Assembly (NCBI GenBank): GCA_039666455.1
Contig: JAVSLW010000009.1
Location: 1-64,000 of the forward strand
Reading direction: 5' to 3'
Source of the DNA: Methanobacterium sp.
Lineage (GTDB): Archaea; Methanobacteriota; Methanobacteria; Methanobacteriales; Methanobacteriaceae
DNA: 64,000 bases
Shown: positions 24,521-33,921 of the stretch, one piece after another
Numbering within the stretch: the stretch's first letter is position 1
Layout of the letters: the number at the start of each line of letters is the position of its first letter
Position numbers and translations under genes: made by a program
The notes under the pieces: model-generated
What the model was told of the DNA's origin: nothing
Databases searched by the model: none
What the model saw: the letters and a program-made list of their open reading frames with translations, nothing else

Positions 24521-25618
24521 TTACTGGGCTGATTTAGCTTCCAGAACTTTTAAAGCATTTATTATATCTGTTTTGGAAATAATTCCAACTAATTTTTCAT
24601 TTTCAGTTACAGGGAGCCTTCCAATATTGTTTTTGATTATTTTTTCAAACGCAGTGAATACAGGTTCATCCGGAGAGGCTAAAATAAGGTTTTTACTCAT
24701 AATATCTTTTACTGGAATGCTTCTTTTGCTTTCAGGTACTTTGGATACGTCTTCAAACGTTATAATCCCTACTAAATTGTTTTTTTCAATAATAGGATAT
24801 CCCATATGCCTTTGCTTGAACATGGTACTTAAAGCCTCTGAAACTGGAGTTTCAGGAGTTAAAGTGGTAACGTTTGGTGTCATTATGTCCTTTACAAGAA
24901 GTCCTTCCAGCATGGATGAGATCATCACTGTTTTATATTCCTGATCTGCACCAATATAAATAAATATAGCTATTAAAATAAGGATAAAACTGAAAAATAT
25001 GCCAAAAATGGCCATTAAAATGGCAAATTGTTTACCAACTGTTGCCGCAATTTTTGTAGCTTTAACATAATTCATCTTTCTTGCAAGAAATGCCCTTAAA
25101 ACTCTTCCTCCATCCATAGGGAATGCAGGAAGCAGATTAAAAATTCCAAGTACAAGGTTTATTCCTAAAAAATTAGAAAGGAACAGATTTATGTATGCAT
25201 TTGGAGCATAAAATATAAAAAATTGTGAAACACCTAAGGCACCAATTCCTCCAGTGATAAAAAGACCTGCAAGACAAAAAAATGCTATAATAAAATTTGT
25301 AAGTGGCCCTGCTATTGCTATTTTAAGTTCCTGTCCTGGATCTTTGGGTATTTCACCCATTGCAGCAACTCCTCCAATTGGAAGTAGAACAATTCTTTCA
25401 ACAGAAATTCCATACCTTTTTGCAACATAAGAATGGCCCAATTCATGTATTACTACCGTTACAAATATTAGAGTGATTAAAAATGCTAAATATAATGTAA
25501 TTATTTCTAAAAATGCAAGGGCAAAGATTACCACCATCAATAAAAGGAATGAAATGTGTAGTTCCACTGGAATTCCAGAAATACTGAATATTTTAAATGA
25601 TGACTTCATTTTTTTCAC
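24521..25618 (-). CDS. Site-2-type metalloprotease (M50) with CBS pair
   Basis: 365 residues. A polytopic membrane protease core has the zinc motif HELGH (VVIHELGHSYVAKRYG) and the third ligand in FPMDGGRVLRA. Five to six membrane helices lie in the first 220 residues. The C-terminal 130 residues form two CBS domains (VKDIMTPNVTTLTPETPVSEAL and VKDIMSKNLI), which usually bind adenine nucleotides. It is likely to cleave membrane substrates under energy or nucleotide control. It stands alone on its strand. Confidence 0.9.
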   Translation of the reverse strand: MKKMKSSFKIFSISGIPVELHISFLLLMVVIFALAFLEIITLYLAFLITLIFVTVVIHELGHSYVAKRYGISVERIVLLPIGGVAAMGEIPKDPGQELKIAIAGPLTNFIIAFFCLAGLFITGGIGALGVSQFFIFYAPNAYINLFLSNFLGINLVLGIFNLLPAFPMDGGRVLRAFLARKMNYVKATKIAATVGKQFAILMAIFGIFFSFILILIAIFIYIGADQEYKTVMISSMLEGLLVKDIMTPNVTTLTPETPVSEALSTMFKQRHMGYPIIEKNNLVGIITFEDVSKVPESKRSIPVKDIMSKNLILASPDEPVFTAFEKIIKNNIGRLPVTENEKLVGIISKTDIINALKVLEAKSAQ

Positions 25619-25816
25619 CTGTATTAACTATTGACCTAACATGTTAATAAGTTTTCTTCAAATTATAAGATCGATTTTTAAAGGGCACTTTTTCATTTAA
25701 AGTAATAATATTCCATTATATTATTATAAAAAAGGTACTTATTAACCTTATCAACCTGGAACTTACAGTAATAAAAAATATAAGAATAAAGAAACATACT
25801 AAAATTGGGTGAATTT

Positions 25817-26113
25817 ATGAAAGTAAGCGAATTTATAGGTAAAAAAGTTCTGGATAAAAACGCAAAGGAAATAGGTAAAGTGTCTGACATAGATATAGCG
25901 CCTAAGGAAGGATTAATTAATTCAATAACAGTTTCTACAGGCGATATATGGCCTAGAAATAAAAATTTTGAAATTAAATCTGAAGACATAAATCAGATAG
26001 GGGACTATTTACTTTTAAATATTGAAGGAAGTTCAATAGAAGAAATTGTGGAAGAGAAAAAGGAAACAGAAGAAGGAAGTCTCAAAAAAACAAGATTAAC
26101 TCTTAATAAATAA
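25817..26113 (+). CDS. PRC-barrel domain protein
   Basis: 98 residues from the ATG at 25817, giving MKVSEFIGKKVLDKNAKEIG. A TTG four codons earlier is only a reading-frame artefact, since the GGGTG just after it serves as the ribosome-binding site. The PRC-barrel (about 3-80) is followed by a charged tail. Such small archaeal proteins are thought to act in RNA metabolism or, in some archaea, cell division. The exact role is unknown. It is followed 51 nt later by a DUF2098 gene. Confidence 0.85.
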   Translation: MKVSEFIGKKVLDKNAKEIGKVSDIDIAPKEGLINSITVSTGDIWPRNKNFEIKSEDINQIGDYLLLNIEGSSIEEIVEEKKETEEGSLKKTRLTLNK

Positions 26114-26164
26114 AATATCATGTCTTCATAAAAATTCAAAAAATGGTATCCTGGGAGGCAGATT

Positions 26165-26461
26165 ATGGAAGTTACTGATGTATGCGGTAAATCAATAGCA
26201 AAAGGATCATATGTCATATATCAGGGAACAGGTACTATGGGTAAAGTTGAAGCTATCAAAACTGTTGATAACGACGTATGGGCAAAAATTGGCAGTACAA
26301 ACCTTTGGTATAAGATCAATACTCTCCAAATGATTGATAAAGGTGATGAAAAGCTTACAAAAGTTTCAAAAGAGGGTCTAAAAGAAAAAATCAGGAAAAT
26401 CAAAAAAACTGTCGGCGAAGATGTTGATATGTCCTCTGAGCTATGTGATGGTGGAGGATAA
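26165..26461 (+). CDS. DUF2098 family protein
   Basis: 98 residues, matching the methanogen DUF2098 family: GSYVIYQGTGTMGKVEAI near the N-terminus, DVWAKIGSTNLWYK in the middle, and a C-terminal charged helix ending CDGGG. It has a small beta-barrel-like N-terminal part. A GGGAGG Shine-Dalgarno is present. Function unknown. The same strand and short spacing suggest cotranscription with the PRC-barrel gene. Confidence 0.82.
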   Translation: MEVTDVCGKSIAKGSYVIYQGTGTMGKVEAIKTVDNDVWAKIGSTNLWYKINTLQMIDKGDEKLTKVSKEGLKEKIRKIKKTVGEDVDMSSELCDGGG

Positions 26462-26836
26462 GCTTAAATTTCCTCATTTTTTTAGAATAATTTTATTAGT
26501 TTTTATTTTTTATAGGCTCTGCAGAAATCCTTTTTAAATTTTGATAGATATAAATGAATAAAAAAATAGTATTTACAGTTTTAAATTCATAAACCTATTA
26601 ATATATCCATAATTTATTAATATCACTTAATTTAATAGTATTAATTAGAATTTCGTTATATTACAATATAACGAAGTAATCTAAAACCATGAAAAAACAT
26701 GGAAAATTCAAATTCCAAAAAACTTAAAAACATATTCATTCAAGTTCCTATATATATCTCAAACATCACCTATTATGCCATTTTAGGCCAATTTTCTAAA
26801 AATCATAGATTTTCAACGCTTTCTTAAAAAATATGC
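26462..26836. other. AT-rich intergenic region with one palindrome
   Basis: No gene seen. The region lies between the DUF2098 gene and the 3' end of the ABC permease gene. It has a T-rich stretch after the DUF2098 stop and ends with a palindromic element at 26798-26814. Confidence 0.6.
26798..26814. repeat. Short palindromic element, single copy
   Basis: AAAAATC-ata-GATTTT, followed by CAACGC. The same arm sequence and 3-nt loop layout as in the elp3 and 21.7-kb hairpins. It lies just past the ABC permease stop codon and may also serve as its terminator. Confidence 0.55.
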
Positions 26837-27601
26837 TTACATTAACTCCTGCTCTTTTTTACTGAAAAGATATGCTGATGCTGATATTGTAGCTACTGCA
26901 AAAAGCCCTAAAACTGCAGTGTTAACGTATAACGGCAGTACAGATTCATGGAGAATTGTAAAACGTAGCGCGTCCACTCCATAAGTCAGTGGATTCAAAT
27001 AAACTGCAAACTGCAGCCATTCTGGAAGTCCAGTTATTGGAAAAAGTGCTCCACTTAGTAAAAACATTGGAAGCACTATAAAACTTAAAATAAGGTTAAA
27101 TCCTTCCATACTATCTGTAAATGACGCTATCATAAGTCCTAAACAGGCTAATCCCATAGAAATCAGTATAATAAGTAATGTGCTCACCAGAAAGCAGGAG
27201 ATTGTCATGGAAATTCCAACTATGAATGATAAAAGCAGTAATATAACTCCCTGGATCAAAGATGCAGTACTTATTCCCAGTGCTTTACCTATTACAACTG
27301 AAGGTCGCGAAATTGGGGCTACAAGAATCTCTTTTAAAAATCCGTATTGACGATCAATTATTACTGAAACTCCTGAAAATACAGAAGTAAATAGGAGAGT
27401 CTGCCCTATTATTCCTGGAAATATGAATTGCTGGTAATCCAGTCCTATTCCTCCGAATCTCAAAGCAGCCCCTAAACCAGTTCCAAAGATTATTAACCAT
27501 AAAAGAGGTGTTACAACAGAAGTTACAATACGGGACTTATATCTGATGTATCTTTTCGTTTCTCGAAGCCAGATTGTGTAAATTCCTTCTAATTCTGCCA
27601 T
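26837..27601 (-). CDS. ABC-2 type exporter permease
   Basis: 254 residues with six predicted membrane helices and the ABC-2/DrrB architecture: amphipathic N-terminus (LREtKRYIRYKSR), FPGIIGQTLLFTSVFSG, REILVAPISRPSVVIGKALG-like coupling helix, and LPMFLLSGALFPITGLP. It pairs with the ATP-binding protein encoded directly upstream (27601/27602), forming an exporter for an unknown substrate. Confidence 0.88.
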   Translation of the reverse strand: MAELEGIYTIWLRETKRYIRYKSRIVTSVVTPLLWLIIFGTGLGAALRFGGIGLDYQQFIFPGIIGQTLLFTSVFSGVSVIIDRQYGFLKEILVAPISRPSVVIGKALGISTASLIQGVILLLLSFIVGISMTISCFLVSTLLIILISMGLACLGLMIASFTDSMEGFNLILSFIVLPMFLLSGALFPITGLPEWLQFAVYLNPLTYGVDALRFTILHESVLPLYVNTAVLGLFAVATISASAYLFSKKEQELM

Positions 27602-28543
27602 TTATTTTCTCCCCTTCATGCTGGATCCTGTGTATTTTATAAATACATCTTCCAGGTTTGGATGATCAAGTTCAACAGATTTAACTTCAATCCTGTTTTG
27701 AACTGCAAAATTTACAACATTTGTAATTAGATTTTCTCCTCTTTCAACCATTAATTTAATTTCACCATCCATTACAAACATTTCTTTAATAAAATCAAGG
27801 TTTCCAGCCAGATTCTGGAATTTTTCCGTATCATCAACCACTAAAGTAATTGTATCTGCTTTTAATTCTCTTTTGAGGTTTTTTGGGGAGTCTGTAGTTA
27901 CTATTTTACCCTGATTAAAAATTGCAATTTTATCACAGAGATTGTCAGCCTCTTCCATGTAATGAGTGGTTAAAAGAACTGTTATATTTTCTCTTTTATT
28001 CAAATCCTCAATATATCCCCATATTTTCTCTCGAGTCTGTGGATCAAGTCCCAGAGTTGGTTCGTCTAAAAAAAGAACTTTGGGGTAGTGAATTAAGCCC
28101 CTTCCAATTTCCAGTCTTCTTTTCATTCCTCCAGAATATGTTTTTGTAAATTCGTCTGCCTTTTCTCCAAGGTCAATTAAATCCAGTACTTCATCAATAC
28201 GTTTTGATCGGACATCTTTTGGAACACCGTAAAGAGCTGCGTGCATTTCAAGGTGTTCCCTTCCAGTTAATATGTCATCCAGGGCTCTGGATTGAAAAAC
28301 AATGCCTATAGATTTTCTAACCTCTTTAGGTTGTTTTACTATATCATAACCATTAACAGTTGCTGTTCCAGATGTTGGATGCAAAATTGTGCAGAGCATT
28401 GAAATAAGTGTGGTTTTCCCAGCTCCATTTGGCCCAAGCAAGCCATAAACACTGTTTGTTTCAACTTCCAGATTCACAGAATCCACTGCAGTGAAATCAT
28501 TAAATTTTTTTGAAATATTGTATGTTTCAATAATATTATCCAT
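27602..28543 (-). CDS. ABC transporter ATP-binding protein (DrrA-like)
   Basis: 313 residues. Walker A GPNGAGKTT, signature YSGGMKRR, Walker B LFLDEPTLGLD, and switch His in LLTTHYMEEAD. The C-terminal 80 residues form the extra regulatory domain typical of the daunorubicin-resistance subfamily, ending VELDHPNLEDVFIKYTG. It energises the permease encoded immediately downstream. Confidence 0.92.
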   Translation of the reverse strand: MDNIIETYNISKKFNDFTAVDSVNLEVETNSVYGLLGPNGAGKTTLISMLCTILHPTSGTATVNGYDIVKQPKEVRKSIGIVFQSRALDDILTGREHLEMHAALYGVPKDVRSKRIDEVLDLIDLGEKADEFTKTYSGGMKRRLEIGRGLIHYPKVLFLDEPTLGLDPQTREKIWGYIEDLNKRENITVLLTTHYMEEADNLCDKIAIFNQGKIVTTDSPKNLKRELKADTITLVVDDTEKFQNLAGNLDFIKEMFVMDGEIKLMVERGENLITNVVNFAVQNRIEVKSVELDHPNLEDVFIKYTGSSMKGRK

Positions 28544-28943
28544 TATATTCCCTTAAGAGCTTTAATTATCCTATTTAAAATAATAAAAATGGTATGGTAA
28601 GTCGGATTATTACATACTTTAACTATTTTTGTTTTTGAGATTTTATAAAGCTAACCATTAAAGTGCTGCAACTGCAGATAAAAATATAATTGAAATTTTA
28701 AATAAATTATAAAAGCAACTGAATATCCAAATTAATGTATTAAAACTAAATTTAAAAATAATCCGGTCTATTAAAGTAAAAATAAATCTGTTTAGCTTTT
28801 ATATCATAAGTTAGCTGTTATTTATTTTAAAAATTCAGTTAATTTTAAATATTTTTTATTATAAATATATCTCCAGTTAACACTCCATTTCTCCAAAATA
28901 ATATATCTTTCTATTTGAACCTAAAAAGTTAAACGGTGGTTTA
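28544..28943. other. Divergent AT-rich intergenic region
   Basis: A 400-bp stretch without a coding frame of note between divergent genes. It must contain the promoters of the ABC operon and of the MBL-rhodanese gene. Several TATA-like runs are visible but none can be assigned firmly. Confidence 0.6.
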
Positions 28944-30314
28944 ATGATATTTGAAATAATAAAAAGTGAAGGATTAGCACATAAATCCTATTTTATAGGC
29001 TCCAAAAATCATGCAGCTATTGTAGACCCGCGAAGAGATTGTGAAATTTATTTAAAGCTTGCAGAAATGTATAATCTAAAGATTACCCACATTTTTGAAA
29101 CACATATTCACGAAGATTTCGTACTTGGATCGCTGAACTTATCAAATATCATTGATTGTGAGATATATCATGGAGACAATCCTGATTTCAAAGTAGGGAG
29201 TACAGTAAAAGAAGGAGATAGTTTTAAAATTGGATCTCTTGAATTTGGAATTTTAGAAACACCAGGACATACTGACGAAAGCATCTCCATAACATTAAAA
29301 GATAAAAGTGTTTCAGACGATTTTTATGCAGTTTTTACTGGTGATGCTCTTTTTGCAGGCGAAGTAGGTCGAACAGACCTTTATGGAAGTGATGAAAATC
29401 AGAGGATGGCCTGGAACCTCTACAAAAGTTTACATGAAAAAATTCTTCCTTTAGGAGATAGCGTAATAGTTTATCCTGCTCATGGAGCTGGATCTCCCTG
29501 TGGGGCGGATATTCGCCAGCATGAATACACAACTATTGGATATGAGAAAAAAACGAATCCTGTAGTCAGATATAATAGAGAAGAATTTATGGCCCATAAG
29601 ATGAATGAAAAAATCGAAAAACCTCCATATTTTGATAAAATGGCTGAGTATAACAGTAAAGGAGCTCCAATTCTATGCAAAACTCCCTATCTTAAGCATT
29701 TAAACATGGAAGAACTTAAAGAACATATTAAAAATGGGGCCCAGGTTGTAGATATCAGAACACCTCCCAGTTTTGCAGGAGGGCACATTAAAGATACACT
29801 CAACATCTGGAAAGAGGGCTTACCTGTTTTTGCAGGATGGATGCTTAACTATGAGGATCCTATTATTTTAATTGATGAAGATGGTACCCAGATAACTGAT
29901 ACAATCAAACATTTTATTCGCACAGGTTATGATAACATCTTTGGCTACCTTGAAGGAGGATTTACATCATGGTTTAAAGGTGGGGGTGAAATAGAAACTG
30001 CAGACATCTGGTCTGTGCATAAATTAAAAGAAAATCTTAATGATGAATCAATATTCATTCTTGATGCACGAAAAATTGGTAAATACGAAAAAGTGGGACG
30101 TGTAGAAGGAGCATACCATATTTTTGTTGGATATTTGAAGGATCGTCTTAATGAAATTCCAAAAGACAAAAAAATCGTTGCATACTGCGATTCAGGATTT
30201 AAGACAGGTATTGCAATAAGCATACTTCAAAAAAATGGCTATAAAAATGTTGCAAATGTCATCGGCAGCATGAATGCCTGGCTAAGTGCAGGATATCCCA
30301 CAGTTAAAGACTGA
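28944..30314 (+). CDS. Metallo-beta-lactamase/double rhodanese fusion (persulfide dioxygenase-like)
   Basis: 456 residues. An N-terminal metallo-beta-lactamase domain (about 1-235) has THIHEDF, the HxHxD(F) variant common in persulfide-dioxygenase subfamilies, plus ETPGHTDESIS, FTGDALF and YPAHGAGSPC. Two rhodanese domains follow. The first (about 260-350) has no Cys at the expected catalytic loop. The second (about 365-456) carries Cys415 in YCDSGFKTG. The layout resembles CstB-type enzymes that detoxify persulfides. A role in sulfide or persulfide handling is likely. It is monocistronic. Confidence 0.88.
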   Translation: MIFEIIKSEGLAHKSYFIGSKNHAAIVDPRRDCEIYLKLAEMYNLKITHIFETHIHEDFVLGSLNLSNIIDCEIYHGDNPDFKVGSTVKEGDSFKIGSLEFGILETPGHTDESISITLKDKSVSDDFYAVFTGDALFAGEVGRTDLYGSDENQRMAWNLYKSLHEKILPLGDSVIVYPAHGAGSPCGADIRQHEYTTIGYEKKTNPVVRYNREEFMAHKMNEKIEKPPYFDKMAEYNSKGAPILCKTPYLKHLNMEELKEHIKNGAQVVDIRTPPSFAGGHIKDTLNIWKEGLPVFAGWMLNYEDPIILIDEDGTQITDTIKHFIRTGYDNIFGYLEGGFTSWFKGGGEIETADIWSVHKLKENLNDESIFILDARKIGKYEKVGRVEGAYHIFVGYLKDRLNEIPKDKKIVAYCDSGFKTGIAISILQKNGYKNVANVIGSMNAWLSAGYPTVKD

Positions 30315-30475
30315 AGTTAGAAAATGTTCAGTTAGCCGTCGAAACTATGTTTTCGGGCATCAAAAACAAAGTTTTTGAAAGCATCGAGATTTTAGAAAAA
30401 GCTCCAAACTTAACTAACCCTGATGAAGATATAATTGGTTTTAACGACGAATCAAGATTTTTCGTGAATCTGTGA
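30314..30475 (+). pseudogene. Transposase-like gene remnant carrying a palindromic element
   Basis: An open frame of 53 codons without a proper start. It reads IEILEKAPNLTNPDEDIIGFNDES near its end, a pattern like the catalytic-Asp region of IS630-type transposases (IIGF-DES). A second coding-like piece in another frame (30463-30530, NVIGFHSIN) could be the continuation. The palindromic element 30334-30387 is read in frame through it. Identification is tentative. Confidence 0.35.
30334..30387. repeat. Palindromic element, two hairpins
   Basis: CGAAA-ctatg-TTTTCG (30340-30355) followed by CAAAAAC-aaa-GTTTTTG (30361-30377). The left edge AGCCGTCGAA is shared with gatC and resembles the elp3 edge. 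It lies inside the transposase-like remnant. Confidence 0.65.
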
Positions 30476-30734
30476 ATGTTATTGGATTTCATTCTATAAA
30501 TTTTTGCTTACATTTGATGGAAGTCAGGTCAAAAAAGTTAAGAGGATTACTATAATTATACAGTTACATGCTAAACATTAAACATTAAACTAAAGACCTA
30601 AACATTTATCTATAGGTTTATACTAATAATTCACAAGTTCTATTGAATGTAACTATAAAGTCCACATTTGTTTCATTATACAAAGATTTTATAAAAACAA
30701 AGACTATTGATTAATAGGAATAAAGGGGCGCAGT
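30476..30734. other. Intergenic region upstream of the defence pair
   Basis: No intact gene. The left part may contain more of the decayed transposase. The right part is AT-rich and carries the promoter of the helicase gene, with a GGGG Shine-Dalgarno-like run at 30725-30728, 7 nt before its ATG. Confidence 0.5.
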
Positions 30735-33700
30735 ATGACTAATGATCTAACTTTTATAACAAATGAACCTGGAAAGAAGCTTGTAGATAGATTCAATACT
30801 CTTATTAAAGATACTCAATTTTTTGATTGTTTAGTTGGCTATTTTTACACAAGCGGATTTCATTCTCTTTATAAATCTTTGGAAAAAACAGAAAAGATTA
30901 GAATACTGATTGGAATTAGCACTAATAAAGAAACATTTGGTTGGATTCAAAGATCAAAAGCTGAACAAAGCTTTAATTTTTTATCAAGCAAAGAAACCAA
31001 AGAAGAGTTTTCCAGTAAAATAATAAATGAAATGGAAACATCCGAAGATTCGTTCAATGTTGAAACAGGTATCAGAAAATTCATAGAATGGCTTAAATCT
31101 GGAAAATTAGAGATAAAGGCATTTCCTTCAGAGCGAATACATGCAAAACTTTACATCATGACTTTTGATGAAGATGATAGGGATAAAGGACGAGTAATAA
31201 CAGGATCAAGCAATTTTACCAAAGCAGGTTTAAATGATAACATTGAATTCAACGTTGAATTGAAAAATAGAAATGATTACGAATTTTCTTTAGAAAAGTT
31301 CAATGAATTATGGGAAAAATCTGTAGAAGTATCTGAAGAATATGTGGAGACAATAAAGCAAAAAACATGGTTAAATGACTCAATTACTCCTTATGAGCTT
31401 TATCTCAAATTCCTTTACGAATACCTCAAAGAAAAAATCAATATTGACCAGGAAGAACTTAAAAGAGCGCTTTTACCTGAAAACTTTTTAGATTTGGAAT
31501 ATCAAAAGGATGCTGTTAGGGACGCTAAAATGAAACTTGAAGAGTATGGCGGCGTTTTTTTAGCAGATGTTGTGGGTTTAGGTAAGACATACATTTCTGC
31601 AATGCTTGCTCAACAATTAGATGGCCGTACTTTGGTAATAGCTCCTCCAATTTTACTTGATAGAGATAATCCTGGGTCATGGCCAAACGTTTTTGTTGAT
31701 TTTGGAGTAAGAGGCGTAGAATTTGAATCAAAAGGTAAATTAGATAAAATAATTGATAGGGGAGTAGATAAATACAGCAATATATTTATTGATGAATCAC
31801 ACGATTTTAGAAACGAAGAAACCCAGGGATTTGCTAAATTATCGCAAATCTGCCAGGGAAAGAGAGTAGTACTGGTATCTGCAACTCCACTTAATAACAC
31901 TCCAAGGGATGTCTTAAATCAAATAAAATTATTCCAGAAACCGCGTAAATCCACACTTCCTAATCCAGAAGTAAGGGACCTGGAGAAATACTTCACTAAA
32001 CTTCAAAATAGATTAAATGGTTTGGATAGGAGAAGGGATAAGGAAGAATACCTGAGGGTAGTACAGGAAAATGCTGATGAGATCAGGGAAAATGTACTGC
32101 AATATTTAATGGTTAGAAGAACCAGAACAAGCATAATGAAGTATTATGGTAAGGATTTAGAAAAACAGGGGCTAAAATTCCCTGATGTGGAAGATCCAGA
32201 ACCTATTTATTATCATTTCGATGAAAAATTAGATAATATTTTTAACAGGACATTGGCGTTAATTATTAGGGAATTCAGTTACTCCAGATATACTCCGTTA
32301 TTGTACCTTAAAAGAGATTTAACTCCTCTTGAAAAAGTTTCTCAAAGAAACATGGGAAGGTTCATGAAAATTCTTCTTTCAAAAAGATTAGAAAGTAGTT
32401 TTCATGCTTTTAAAAATAGTATTGATAGATTTATCCTTTCATACACTCGCTTCATTGGTGAATACAAAAAAGGGAACGTATATGTAAGTAAAAAGGATAT
32501 AAATAAGATATTTGAATTACTGGAAAACGACGACGATGCTGCCATACAACATTTGATAACAGAGGGCAGGGCAGAAAGATATGATTCATCTGATTTTGAA
32601 TCGGAGTTTTTAAAAGATTTAATGAGAGATTTAGAAGTTTTAGAGGAAATTCAAGCTATGTGGGATGATATTACAGATGATCCTAAACTTGATGAATTCA
32701 TAAGAGTTTTAAAAGAGGATAAAAATCTTGGAGACAATAAAATACTTGTTTTTACTGAATCAAAGGAAACTGCATTTTATTTAGAAGAAAAACTGAATAA
32801 AGCCTTCGGAAAAGTGACATTAGCATATTCAGGTGATTCACCTGAATCAATGCGCCGAAAAGTTATAAAGAATTTTGATGCTAAAGAAAGAAATCCAGAG
32901 GACGATTATCAAATACTGGTTTCTACTGATGTTTTATCTCAGGGTGTTAACCTGCACCGTTCTAATGTTGTTATAAATTATGACATTCCCTGGAATCCGA
33001 CAAGGATGATGCAGAGAGTGGGACGTATCCAGAGGGTTGATACCAAGTTTGATAAAGTTTTTATATATAATTTCTTCCCTGCAGGCCCAATAAACGAGCT
33101 TATAGGTTTAGAAGAAGCTGCCACGTCTAAAATAGCTGCTTTTATTGAAATGCTTGGAAATGATTCAAAATTACTTACTGATGAAGAAATAAAATCTCAT
33201 GATTTATTCAATAGATTAACTTCAAAAGAAACAATAACTGGAGAAGATGAAGAGGAAGTGGACCACGAACTCAAATATTTGACATTTTTAAGAGATATAA
33301 GGGATAATGAACCGAATTTATTTAATAAGATTAAGAAACTTCCTAAAAAAGCCAGAACTGCAAGAAAACATTTAGAAAATTATAATTCATTATTAACGTT
33401 CTTTAAAAGCGGGAAATTAAGGAAAATATTTATAACTAAGGGAGAAAATGCTGAAGAGCTTGATTTCATTGAAGCTGCAGAAATTCTTGAAGTTGATAAG
33501 GAGACTAAAGCTGAAAAAATAGATGCAGAATTTTATAATCATTTAGATATTAATAAGAAAGAATTTGAAGCGGTTTTTGATGTTGAAGAGGAAAAAATTA
33601 AAACAGGCAGTAGAAGCCATTCAACGAAACTTATTAAGATAATTAATGCAACATTGCGGATGCAAAAGCAATTTAGTGAAGATGATGAGGAATATTTACG

Positions 33701-33920
33701 AGATGTAATTGGATTATTGGATGATGGAGTTCTACCAAAGGGACTTAGTAAAAAATTAGTCAAAGAATTAAATGATTTGGAAGATTTAGAACCGCTTAAA
33801 ATTTTAGGGAAAATTAGAGCAGGGATACCTTCAGAATATTTAAAAGGAGATAGTAATGCTCCACCAGAGCCTTCTGGGCATAGGGAAGTTATTTTATCTG
33901 AATATTTAATTGGTGAATAA
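30735..33920 (+). CDS. PLD-nuclease/SNF2-type helicase fusion, defence system
   Basis: 1061 residues. An N-terminal phospholipase-D-like nuclease domain (about 1-180) has an HKD motif: His136 and Lys138 in RIHAKLY, then GSSNFT at 157-162. A superfamily 2 helicase follows: Walker A VVGLGKT at about 279-285, DESH at about 353, SATPLNN, and a C-terminal helicase lobe with VLSQGVNLHRS and MQRVGRIQRVD near 720-770. About 250 further charged residues have no recognised fold. The methyltransferase gene starts 1 nt after its stop codon. The pair resembles restriction or DISARM/BREX-like defence systems but fits none exactly. Confidence 0.88.
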   Translation: MTNDLTFITNEPGKKLVDRFNTLIKDTQFFDCLVGYFYTSGFHSLYKSLEKTEKIRILIGISTNKETFGWIQRSKAEQSFNFLSSKETKEEFSSKIINEMETSEDSFNVETGIRKFIEWLKSGKLEIKAFPSERIHAKLYIMTFDEDDRDKGRVITGSSNFTKAGLNDNIEFNVELKNRNDYEFSLEKFNELWEKSVEVSEEYVETIKQKTWLNDSITPYELYLKFLYEYLKEKINIDQEELKRALLPENFLDLEYQKDAVRDAKMKLEEYGGVFLADVVGLGKTYISAMLAQQLDGRTLVIAPPILLDRDNPGSWPNVFVDFGVRGVEFESKGKLDKIIDRGVDKYSNIFIDESHDFRNEETQGFAKLSQICQGKRVVLVSATPLNNTPRDVLNQIKLFQKPRKSTLPNPEVRDLEKYFTKLQNRLNGLDRRRDKEEYLRVVQENADEIRENVLQYLMVRRTRTSIMKYYGKDLEKQGLKFPDVEDPEPIYYHFDEKLDNIFNRTLALIIREFSYSRYTPLLYLKRDLTPLEKVSQRNMGRFMKILLSKRLESSFHAFKNSIDRFILSYTRFIGEYKKGNVYVSKKDINKIFELLENDDDAAIQHLITEGRAERYDSSDFESEFLKDLMRDLEVLEEIQAMWDDITDDPKLDEFIRVLKEDKNLGDNKILVFTESKETAFYLEEKLNKAFGKVTLAYSGDSPESMRRKVIKNFDAKERNPEDDYQILVSTDVLSQGVNLHRSNVVINYDIPWNPTRMMQRVGRIQRVDTKFDKVFIYNFFPAGPINELIGLEEAATSKIAAFIEMLGNDSKLLTDEEIKSHDLFNRLTSKETITGEDEEEVDHELKYLTFLRDIRDNEPNLFNKIKKLPKKARTARKHLENYNSLLTFFKSGKLRKIFITKGENAEELDFIEAAEILEVDKETKAEKIDAEFYNHLDINKKEFEAVFDVEEEKIKTGSRSHSTKLIKIINATLRMQKQFSEDDEEYLRDVIGLLDDGVLPKGLSKKLVKELNDLEDLEPLKILGKIRAGIPSEYLKGDSNAPPEPSGHREVILSEYLIGE

Positions 33921-33921
33921 A

